From NCBI GenBank assembly GCA_029288275.1, contig JARIHM010000077.1, positions 1 through 6,316 on the forward strand: a stretch of DNA of 6,316 bases, given 5' to 3'. The stretch's first letter is position 1. Every line of letters begins with the position of its first letter. The translations under genes and the position numbers were made by a program. The notes under the pieces are model-generated. The model saw nothing but the letters and a program-made list of their open reading frames with translations, was not told the DNA's origin and searched no databases. This document shows positions 1-5,264 of this stretch, one piece after another. The DNA comes from Candidatus Saccharimonadota bacterium (lineage in GTDB: Bacteria > Patescibacteriota > Saccharimonadia > UBA4664).

Positions 1-177
1 CCTCAAATTCAGCCGCCTGTCGCCTACGCTCCAGCACCTGCCCCTCAGCCAGCCTACCAACAGCCAGTAGCTGCCGCTGTACCGCAGCCGGTTGTTTCTC
101 AGCCTGTTTCACAGCCCGCCCAGCCAGCACCCGCACCTGCCGCCCCACCACAGTCGCCCTATGACCCGCAAGCTTAA
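1..177 (+). CDS. C-terminal tail of a Pro/Ala/Gln-rich protein (5' partial)
   Basis: An open frame runs from the window edge to a TAA at 175-177, giving 58 residues that end in YDPQA. By hand count 19 are Pro, 14 Ala and 11 Gln, in irregular AP, QP and PA repeats, so the segment is low-complexity and almost certainly disordered. Such tails occur as linkers or C-terminal extensions of many membrane, division and surface proteins and do not identify the family. There is no membrane segment, cysteine or catalytic motif in the visible part. The last 17 bp overlap the start of the downstream Nudix gene, suggesting a shared transcript. I do not recognise the protein; its folded part lies upstream of the window. 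That the frame is coding is inferred from the consistent composition, the lack of stops and the tight junction with the next gene. Confidence 0.6.
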   Translation, partial: PQIQPPVAYAPAPAPQPAYQQPVAAAVPQPVVSQPVSQPAQPAPAPAAPPQSPYDPQA

Positions 178-622
178 ATACCCACTATCGCCAAGCGAGT
201 TTGAGGCTATTTATAGCCGTGTTCCGCGCCTCACTGTCGAAGTAATCCTACGCGATGGCGGAGGCATTGTTCTCGCTCAAATCGCCCGCGGCGTCCTAAA
301 AGGACAGTGGAATTTGCCCGGCGGCACTGTATACTTCAAGGAAACGCTCCACCAAGCCGTACAGCGGGTCGCCAAGGATGAGCTAGGGGTTGAGGTAGCC
401 GTCACTCGGCTTGTCGGTTATATCGAATACCCAGAACTATTTCGTGCTGGCTATACCGGCTGGCCGATCGGCGTGGTATTTGAAGCGAGGATCACAAAAG
501 GGGAACTATCGCTCAGCGATCAAGCCACCGCTATTCAGCGCTTCACTCGCCTGCCCTCTGACACCGTCCAGGAACAACGGCTCTTCCTGGGCCAACATTT
601 TCCCAACCTAGCATCATCGTAA
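161..622 (+). CDS. Nudix hydrolase, GDP-mannose mannosyl hydrolase-like
   Basis: A complete 153-residue protein of single Nudix-domain size. The Nudix box starts at Gly55 and continues with Glu61, Arg69, Asp73, Glu74, Gly76 and Val77. The first Glu of the usual REUxEE core is Val70. The same replacement occurs in E. coli GDP-mannose mannosyl hydrolase (Gmm), and the N-terminus (PLSPSEFEAIYSRVPRLTVE, residues 8-27) also resembles that subfamily, so a nucleoside-diphosphate-sugar substrate is plausible. Against full equivalence, there is no histidine between residues 65 and 145, so the general-base His of the E. coli enzyme has no counterpart. The substrate is therefore unknown. ATG 161 was chosen because in-frame sequence upstream (from a TTG at 92) is only a shadow of the proline-rich reading frame. 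No Shine-Dalgarno precedes ATG 161, so translation may be coupled to the upstream gene through the 17-bp overlap. Probably cytoplasmic: no signal peptide or membrane segment. Confidence 0.88.
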   Translation: MTRKLKYPLSPSEFEAIYSRVPRLTVEVILRDGGGIVLAQIARGVLKGQWNLPGGTVYFKETLHQAVQRVAKDELGVEVAVTRLVGYIEYPELFRAGYTGWPIGVVFEARITKGELSLSDQATAIQRFTRLPSDTVQEQRLFLGQHFPNLASS

Positions 623-626
623 GCGT

Positions 627-656
627 CCTTCCTTTTTTTCTTTAGAGAAGAGGAGG
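627..656 (+). repeat. Pyrimidine tract followed by purine tract, weak hairpin
   Basis: Directly after the Nudix stop codon a pyrimidine run (627-643) is followed by a purine run (645-658). As plus-strand RNA the two can pair over about 11 positions with one mismatch, but several pairs are G-U and no U-tract follows. It could act as a weak 3' end for the plus-strand transcript, but it is not a canonical intrinsic terminator. Confidence 0.25.
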
Positions 657-754
657 GGTCAAATCAAAGAGGACGCCAACGGGACGTAGAATTAAAGTAT
701 TGATAAGGGGTCTAAAGATCTTCGTCTTAAATATTATGCTTAGTATAGACATTA

Positions 755-770
755 TCTTTAACGTTAAAGA
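755..770. repeat. Perfect 16-bp palindrome TCTTTAACGTTAAAGA
   Basis: Both halves (755-762 and 763-770) are exact reverse complements with no spacer, the form expected of a dimeric protein-binding site rather than of an RNA hairpin loop. It lies in the convergent gap, with no gene start near it on either strand, so an operator role has no obvious target. The sequence fact is certain; function is unknown. Confidence 0.5.
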
Positions 771-779
771 GGTCCAACC

Positions 780-799
780 ATACAGTAGGCAAGCTGTAT
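780..799. repeat. Short inverted repeat, 6-bp arms, 8-nt loop
   Basis: ATACAG (780-785) is the reverse complement of CTGTAT (794-799). On its own such a repeat is expected by chance in AT-rich DNA. It is listed because it sits directly between the 16-bp palindrome and the longer hairpin at 807-830, so the three may form one structured block. Confidence 0.25.
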
Positions 800-806
800 A
801 GCTAAT

Positions 807-830
807 GTCGTACAATGTATATTTTACGAC
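807..830. repeat. Imperfect hairpin, 9 of 10 pairs, 4-nt loop
   Basis: GTCGTA (807-812) pairs with TACGAC (825-830). After one C/T mismatch (813/824) the stem continues with AAT (814-816) against ATT (821-823), leaving the loop GTAT (817-820). No T-run follows on either strand, so it is not a typical intrinsic terminator. It may be part of a structured RNA or a protein-binding site in the gap. Confidence 0.4.
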
Positions 831-949
831 TCAAACCATCTATAAACAGGGCTTGGGCCAAAATTCACCGAATTGAGATTTTTCTGCTTCTTCCAACTTT
901 TTTGTGTATTATGCCTTACCCCCACATTATTTATCCCAAACGGTGCTCA

Positions 950-973
950 TAAGAGAAAAAGTTTTTTCTCTTA
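950..973. terminator. Candidate bidirectional terminator hairpin after ftsQ
   Basis: TAAGAGAAAAA (950-960) and TTTTTCTCTTA (963-973) are exact reverse complements separated by 2 bp: 11-bp arms, or a 10-bp stem with a 4-nt loop. It lies about 50 bp past the ftsQ stop on the minus strand and would look alike to polymerase from either side, fitting a shared end for convergent transcripts. It is atypical: the T-run lies inside the 3' arm rather than after it, and the stem has few G-C pairs. Position and symmetry support the call; termination is inferred. Confidence 0.4.
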
Positions 974-1025
974 CCAAAAACGGCTAGACAAAAACCGAAC
1001 TTAACAAGGGGGCAAAATGGCCGCA

Positions 1026-1826
1026 CTACTTGTAATAGGCTTTGCCGGCAATGCGAAGATCGATGTACTGTGACGGCGTCTTACCTTGATGACTAAGGAA
1101 TGTCAGGAGCGTGCGGAGGTCGCTAACCTCTTGGTTGGCATCACGGCTCGTGTCAAAGATCACTTGATACCCTTTGCCTGTACTCACATAGAGATCGAGT
1201 GTTGTATCTTTGACCTCATAACGCAGCTGGCCCAATGCTAGGCCGGGCAACGCTTGATTTAGACCAGTCACAAAGGCCACGAACCGCGTTGTAGTCACAC
1301 GCTGGCCCAGGCTCACCGGTAAGTTGCTGTCATCGGCCACTACGGGCAAGGACGATCCAGCCGGAAGCGAACCGATGGCGCTACCATCGCGGTCGAGCAA
1401 GTAGGCCTGATTATCACTCGACCAACCCAAGCTGGGCTGTTTAAGGGTTACATCCAAGCTGAGGCCGCGGGGCCAACGGCGATGGACCGTAACGGTTTTA
1501 AGCATGGGGTCGGCCTGAAGCAAGCCAGCGGCTAAAGCCGCGTTGTCAAAGGTTAGAAGGTTACCCTGCCACCAGTTGGCACCAAGAAGCTTCTGAGCCT
1601 CAGTTTGGATATCACCGGACCGGCTTGCAGACTTGACTTCTATTGTTTTGATGTCAAAAAATTGGCGTAATACAAACGTTAGTACAATAACGCCGGCTAG
1701 AAGTAACAAAAATCGCTGCGGAATAAGCCCCAGATTCCATCGCGGTCCCCTGCTCCGCCGCGACCGGAGCGGCTGAGGCCGACCATAGCTAGGCCGGCCT
1801 ACGGTGCGAACACGACGTTCGGTCAT
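1026..1826 (-). CDS. ftsQ: Cell division protein FtsQ/DivIB
   Basis: A complete 266-residue bitopic membrane protein of the divisome, where FtsQ/DivIB links cytoplasmic and periplasmic assembly together with FtsB and FtsL. Residues 1-38 form a strongly basic cytoplasmic tail (many Arg), residues 39-53 are the single membrane segment, and about 57-126 form a POTRA domain with the characteristic late segment RRWPRGLSLDVTLKQPSLGW. The rest is the FtsQ beta domain, ending in YIDLRIAGKAYYK, which resembles the usual YIDLR-type strand near the FtsQ C-terminus. Length is typical for the family. The start ATG overlaps the murG stop in an ATGA (1823-1826), and a GGAG lies 8 nt upstream (1835-1838). 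It is the last gene of the cluster: ftsA and ftsZ do not follow. No cysteines are present. Confidence 0.9.
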   Translation of the reverse strand: MTERRVRTVGRPSYGRPQPLRSRRSRGPRWNLGLIPQRFLLLLAGVIVLTFVLRQFFDIKTIEVKSASRSGDIQTEAQKLLGANWWQGNLLTFDNAALAAGLLQADPMLKTVTVHRRWPRGLSLDVTLKQPSLGWSSDNQAYLLDRDGSAIGSLPAGSSLPVVADDSNLPVSLGQRVTTTRFVAFVTGLNQALPGLALGQLRYEVKDTTLDLYVSTGKGYQVIFDTSRDANQEVSDLRTLLTFLSHQGKTPSQYIDLRIAGKAYYK

Positions 1827-2989
1827 TGTTCGGTCTCCGTTGACTCCCCTACCCGGCCCACGCTCAAAATAAGGCGCGCAAGCTCAAGACCGGCATCGGC
1901 TTTGGCCAGACGCCGGATGCCATCGCTAAGGCGCCGCTGCTCTTCCTCGGAACCCAAGATTCGCTGCACTTCCCCTGCTAATAGCTGCGGCGTGAGACGG
2001 CGTTCGTCGATGACGCGCACCGCCCCTTGGCGGCTCAATACTCGGGCATTTTCTACCTGATGACCGGCCATGAGATAGTTCGGTATTAGTATGGTCGGCT
2101 TCGCGAGCGCTGCTAGCTCAGCAATGGTATTGGCGCCCCCGCGGCCCACTGCTACATCGGCTGCGGCCAGAGCCATTGGTAACTCAGCCTGCAAATACGC
2201 GTAGGCATGGTACCGCTCACGATGCGGCAGCTCCTTGCGCCGACTCAGCTCAAACTTGACCCGCGAGAAATCGTATTCACCTGTTAAATGAATAATCTGG
2301 CACACCGGCAACAGCAACGGCAAGGCGGCCACCAGCGCATCATTAATGGCGATAGCTCCTTGCGAACCGCCCCACACTAATAAGACCGGCACATTGCTTT
2401 GCAGCTTAAACTTAGCCAAACCCTCCAACCGATGTGCCTTGAGCACCTCCGGCCGTACTGGATTGCCGGTAAATACAAGCCGGTTCGGATCAAAATCATG
2501 GTAGGTCTTGGCCGGAAAACCCACCGCAATCTTGGTAGCCCATCGGCTTAAAATGCGGTTAGCTAGACCCGGCTCAATATCCGATTCATGAATGACATAG
2601 GGAATGTGCAAGAGCCGAGCTGCCAGCCCCACAGGCAAGCAGACATGACCGCCTTTTAGAAACACCACATCGGGTTTAAAGCGGCGCAAAACGCGCAGAC
2701 TGCCCCCTACGCCCCAGACCACTCGGGCCAGATCGCGAACATTGGGCCCAATCGTGGACAGGTTAAGCACCTTGGCCCACGGCCCATCGGCATGAGAACG
2801 GCGGAATTTACCAGAGGTGATGGCCGCGAACTGCATACCACGAGTAGCCACAATTCGAGCCTCCAGACTATTAGCCTGGCCCACATACAGCAGCTCGACA
2901 GTACTATCGAGCGACTTGAGTGCGTCGCTGACTGCGAGTGTCGGCGAAATGTGACCGGCCGATCCCCCGCCGCTGACGATTATTCGCAT
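1823..2989 (-). CDS. murG: UDP-GlcNAc:lipid I N-acetylglucosaminyltransferase MurG
   Basis: MurG transfers GlcNAc from UDP-GlcNAc to lipid I to make lipid II on the cytoplasmic face of the membrane. The 388-residue protein shows the GT-B glycosyltransferase layout: GGGSAGH at 7-13, GGHVCLPVGLAA (114-125), HESD at 134-137 followed by PGLANR, TGNPVR (174-179), GGSQG at 207-211, and the donor-binding region RGGANTIAEL (283-292) with GHQVENA (309-315). HESD replaces the HEQN of E. coli-type enzymes. ATG 2989 is preferred to the adjacent GTG at 2992 because the GAGG at 2996-2999 is 6 nt from the ATG but only 3 nt from the GTG. Its first 86 bp overlap the end of ftsW in another frame, and its TGA overlaps the ftsQ start by 4 bp. 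murC, which usually follows murG in dcw clusters, is absent. Confidence 0.95.
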   Translation of the reverse strand: MRIIVSGGGSAGHISPTLAVSDALKSLDSTVELLYVGQANSLEARIVATRGMQFAAITSGKFRRSHADGPWAKVLNLSTIGPNVRDLARVVWGVGGSLRVLRRFKPDVVFLKGGHVCLPVGLAARLLHIPYVIHESDIEPGLANRILSRWATKIAVGFPAKTYHDFDPNRLVFTGNPVRPEVLKAHRLEGLAKFKLQSNVPVLLVWGGSQGAIAINDALVAALPLLLPVCQIIHLTGEYDFSRVKFELSRRKELPHRERYHAYAYLQAELPMALAAADVAVGRGGANTIAELAALAKPTILIPNYLMAGHQVENARVLSRQGAVRVIDERRLTPQLLAGEVQRILGSEEEQRRLSDGIRRLAKADAGLELARLILSVGRVGESTETEQ

Positions 2990-4157
2990 CACTTCCCTCT
3001 CTTACTGTGTATTTAGAAATATTGAGCAGCACTCCCGCTCCAAAGAGCGAGATAATCAAGCTGGTACCACCGTAGGAAATAAATGGCAGCGGAATTCCTG
3101 TTAATGGCACGAGCGAGACCATAGCTCCAATATTAATAAATGCCTGGAATAGGAGCCACAGCGAAATGCCCGTGGCCACCAGCCGGCCAAACATATCTGG
3201 GGCGTTGCGAGCCACCTGTAGGCCACGATAGACCAGGTAACCCATGAGGCCAATGATAGCCAGCGCGCCAATAAAACCGAACTCTTCGGCAATAATGGCA
3301 AAGATGGAGTCGTTAGCCGCCTCCGGCAGATAGCCGTACACTTGGATGCTCTTGCCAAGGCCTAAGCCAAACAGGCCACCAGAGCCGGCCGCGATCAGCG
3401 CCTGACAGAGGTGAAGCGAGCTGTCGAGGGCGTATTTGGGATCGTCGCAGCGCGGATTGATGAAGGTAGCCACGCGCTCCAGCCGGTGCGGAAAGGCCAA
3501 AATGGCGGCCCAGCCAGCCGCCAAGCCGGCACCCAGCAACGCGGCTAAGTGCCTCACGCGCAAACCAGCCGCAAAGAACATACCCAGCGTGGTAAAAGCC
3601 AACACCGCCATCGTACCCATGTCGCGCTGGAAGACCACAATCACAAAACAAGCTACTCCAACCATAACCGTAAATGGTATCACGCTGTCCCAGAACGACT
3701 TGAGCTCCTCGCCTCGGCGCTCAAACCACATAGCCAGATACAAAATGAGTGAGACTTTGAGAATCTCGGCCGGCTGGAGCTGTAGGGGCCCTAGTTTGAG
3801 CCAACGCGTAGCGCCGTGTGATGAGTCGGCCAGGCCAGGCACCAGCAATGCCAGCATAGCTAGTACCGAGCCCACCAGTAGCAACGGCGCAAACCGCTTC
3901 CAGGTGAGGTACGGTATGGAGCTCGCCACAATCCATACAATAATACCAAGGCCAATGTATTTAGCCTGGTTCACAAAATAGTAGTTGCGGTCAACGCTGC
4001 CGGTGAGTTTCTGACTGAGCACCGGGCTCACTGAATACAGGATAACCAGGCCTATGGCGAGCAAGATGGCAATAACCAGAGCAATGACATAATCGGGGTG
4101 GTGCGCCCGCGCAGGTTGCTGGTTATTACTCGAAACTGCTGCGCTCACAGCTCTCAT
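2904..4157 (-). CDS. ftsW: SEDS peptidoglycan glycosyltransferase FtsW
   Basis: FtsW polymerises lipid II at the septum together with its class B PBP partner. The 417-residue multi-spanning protein has the family signatures: a segment around HGATRWLKLGPLQLQPAEI (114-132), QRDMGT (177-182), GSGGLFGLGLGKS (258-270) leading to LPEAAND, whose Asp283 matches the essential SEDS aspartate, and PLTGIPLPFISYGGTS (351-366) before the last membrane segment. The start chosen is ATG 4157, overlapping the mraY TGA as ATGA; the frame is open for 22 more codons upstream, but these lie inside mraY and look like shadow. After the last helix a tail of about 35 residues, rich in Arg, reads 86 bp into murG, longer than expected. 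The exported loop before GSGG carries Cys237 and Cys251. RodA is a close relative; the dcw context and the adjacent FtsI-type PBP favour FtsW. Confidence 0.93.
   Translation of the reverse strand: MRAVSAAVSSNNQQPARAHHPDYVIALVIAILLAIGLVILYSVSPVLSQKLTGSVDRNYYFVNQAKYIGLGIIVWIVASSIPYLTWKRFAPLLLVGSVLAMLALLVPGLADSSHGATRWLKLGPLQLQPAEILKVSLILYLAMWFERRGEELKSFWDSVIPFTVMVGVACFVIVVFQRDMGTMAVLAFTTLGMFFAAGLRVRHLAALLGAGLAAGWAAILAFPHRLERVATFINPRCDDPKYALDSSLHLCQALIAAGSGGLFGLGLGKSIQVYGYLPEAANDSIFAIIAEEFGFIGALAIIGLMGYLVYRGLQVARNAPDMFGRLVATGISLWLLFQAFINIGAMVSLVPLTGIPLPFISYGGTSLIISLFGAGVLLNISKYTVREGSDANNRQRRGIGRSHFADTRSQRRTQVAR
2994..3000 (-). promoter_or_regulatory. Ribosome binding site of murG inside ftsW
   Basis: On the minus strand AGAGGGA lies just before the murG start, with GAGG 6 nt from ATG 2989. 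It decides between that ATG and the adjacent GTG at 2992. The site lies wholly within the ftsW coding sequence, so murG has its own initiation signal despite being deep inside the overlap. Confidence 0.6.
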
Positions 4158-5209
4158 TGCACTTTGTTCCCGATCAAGCCCAGTATGAGCCCGAGCGCGC
4201 CCAGCACCTGACCAATCACCCATAGCCGCATCGTAACCTTGGTCTCTGGCCAGCCAATGGCCTCCAGGTGATGGTGCAGCGGCGCCGAGAGGAACACCTT
4301 GCGCTTAAAAAGCTTTTTGGACAAAATTTGAATAACGCTCGAGCCAGCCTCCACCACAAACACGCCAGCAATAATCACGAATACCACCACCGTGTTGGTG
4401 AGCATGGCAATCACACCCAGAGTAGTGCCTAGGCCAAACGCTCCGGAATCACCCAGAAAGAACCGGGCTGGATAAATATTAAACCAGGTGAAGGTAAGGA
4501 TGGCGCCTACTACAGTGGCACAGAAGCCGGCAATACCATAGTTACCCTGGAAGTAAGCGATGATGGCATACACACCGTAAGCGGTCGACAATAACCCACC
4601 AGATAGGCCGTCCAGCCCGTCGGTAATATTGACCGCGTTGGCCGTAGACACCACTACCCCAATGAACAGCGGAATGTACAGCCAGCTGATATCAAAGTCC
4701 CCCACTGCGGGGATGTGGATGAGGCTGTAACCAAGCTTGTAGTAGAAATACAGCGCGCCAAGCACCGCAATGGTCATAATAAGCGCAAACTTAATGCGAC
4801 CGCGCAGGCCCGCAATGCCCAAACCTTCGCTACGGATATTGAGGTAGTCATCGAGCAGACCGACTAACCCAGCCGCCACCAGCACAAACACTGGCAGGTA
4901 GGTTTGGCTGCGCGATAGGTTAAACAGCAGTGTGATGATGGCGATGGCGATAATAGTGACCGCGCCACCCATGGTAGGAATGTGGCGCTTATGCTTGGCA
5001 GCGTGCAGTTTATGATAAACCGTTGCCACCTCACCCGTAAGAGCGGTATCGCGGGGCTGCTTCCAGAGTTTGTACTTAAATGCCAGGCGCGTGTACAGCG
5101 GCGTCAATGCCATCGAAAGCACAAATGAACCAAAAGCCAGGGCCCCAATACGGGTCAGAGAGGTAACGGCCTGGGCATGAATGAAGTTAATGGTGGGCAA
5201 AAATGACAT
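4154..5209 (-). CDS. mraY: Phospho-N-acetylmuramoyl-pentapeptide transferase MraY
   Basis: MraY moves phospho-MurNAc-pentapeptide from UDP to undecaprenyl phosphate, making lipid I at the inner face of the membrane. The 351-residue protein is of normal length with about ten hydrophobic segments. Signatures: KHKRHIPTMGG (72-82), the magnesium-site pair Asp120-Asp121, NAVNITDGLDGLSGG (191-205), FLGDSG with Asp254, and the loop SAPLHHHLEAIGWPE (308-322) with the HHH triad at 312-314. The usual DDxxK Lys is Asn124 here. The ATG at 5209 has no clear Shine-Dalgarno. The 55-bp gap to the upstream PBP gene is the only real spacer in this cluster and holds no promoter I can defend. The TGA stop overlaps the ftsW start by 4 bp. 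murF (before) and murD (after), common neighbours of mraY in other bacteria, are missing. Confidence 0.95.
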   Translation of the reverse strand: MSFLPTINFIHAQAVTSLTRIGALAFGSFVLSMALTPLYTRLAFKYKLWKQPRDTALTGEVATVYHKLHAAKHKRHIPTMGGAVTIIAIAIITLLFNLSRSQTYLPVFVLVAAGLVGLLDDYLNIRSEGLGIAGLRGRIKFALIMTIAVLGALYFYYKLGYSLIHIPAVGDFDISWLYIPLFIGVVVSTANAVNITDGLDGLSGGLLSTAYGVYAIIAYFQGNYGIAGFCATVVGAILTFTWFNIYPARFFLGDSGAFGLGTTLGVIAMLTNTVVVFVIIAGVFVVEAGSSVIQILSKKLFKRKVFLSAPLHHHLEAIGWPETKVTMRLWVIGQVLGALGLILGLIGNKVQ

Positions 5210-5264
5210 AGTTTGTATCTATTAGTTTAGCATAAGCGACGGCGCAAAACTGCGGTGGTTCTGC

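Larger units (their letters stand above)
623..1025. other. AT-rich convergent intergenic region without genes
   Basis: This 403-bp gap separates the 3' end of the Nudix gene from the 3' end of ftsQ on the opposite strand, so neither neighbour needs a promoter here. G+C counted by hand over 721-960 is 85 of 240 (about 35%), clearly below the flanking genes. I find no open frame with coding character, no tRNA-like T-arm and no recognisable RNA family. It contains inverted repeats at 755-770, 780-799, 807-830, 862-874 and 950-973, of which the stronger ones are listed separately. Likely content is transcription termination for both sides; a small structured RNA or a decayed gene is possible but not shown. 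Confidence 0.7.

Noticed and set aside
92..160. N-terminal extension of the Nudix protein from a TTG start
   Set aside because: The extension is a frame-shifted shadow of the proline-rich upstream gene (His/Pro/Ser rich); the family homology begins after ATG 161.
700..749. Plus-strand promoter starting with TTGATA at 700-705
   Set aside because: The -35-like box is good, but no -10 box lies at an acceptable spacing and no gene follows downstream on that strand.
623..1025. tRNA or other known RNA gene in the gap
   Set aside because: No T-arm, anticodon arm or family-specific conserved core could be found by reading either strand.
2792..3016. 74-residue open frame on the plus strand at the ftsW/murG junction
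   Set aside because: It is antisense to two real genes and has no recognisable motif or ribosome binding site that would make it stand out.
3436..3981. 181-residue open frame on the plus strand
   Set aside because: It lies wholly antisense to ftsW, whose motifs are intact, and its product is a low-complexity shadow (Ala, Lys, Ser and Thr rich) without recognisable features.
4158..4223. 22-residue N-terminal extension of FtsW
   Set aside because: It lies within the mraY coding sequence, while the ATGA overlap at 4154-4157 gives a normal start directly before the expected cytoplasmic N-terminus.
5210..5264. Promoter for mraY in the 55-bp spacer
   Set aside because: The best hexamer pair on the minus strand (TTGCGC, 17 nt, TAATAG) matches the consensus at only 3 of 6 positions in each box, no better than chance.
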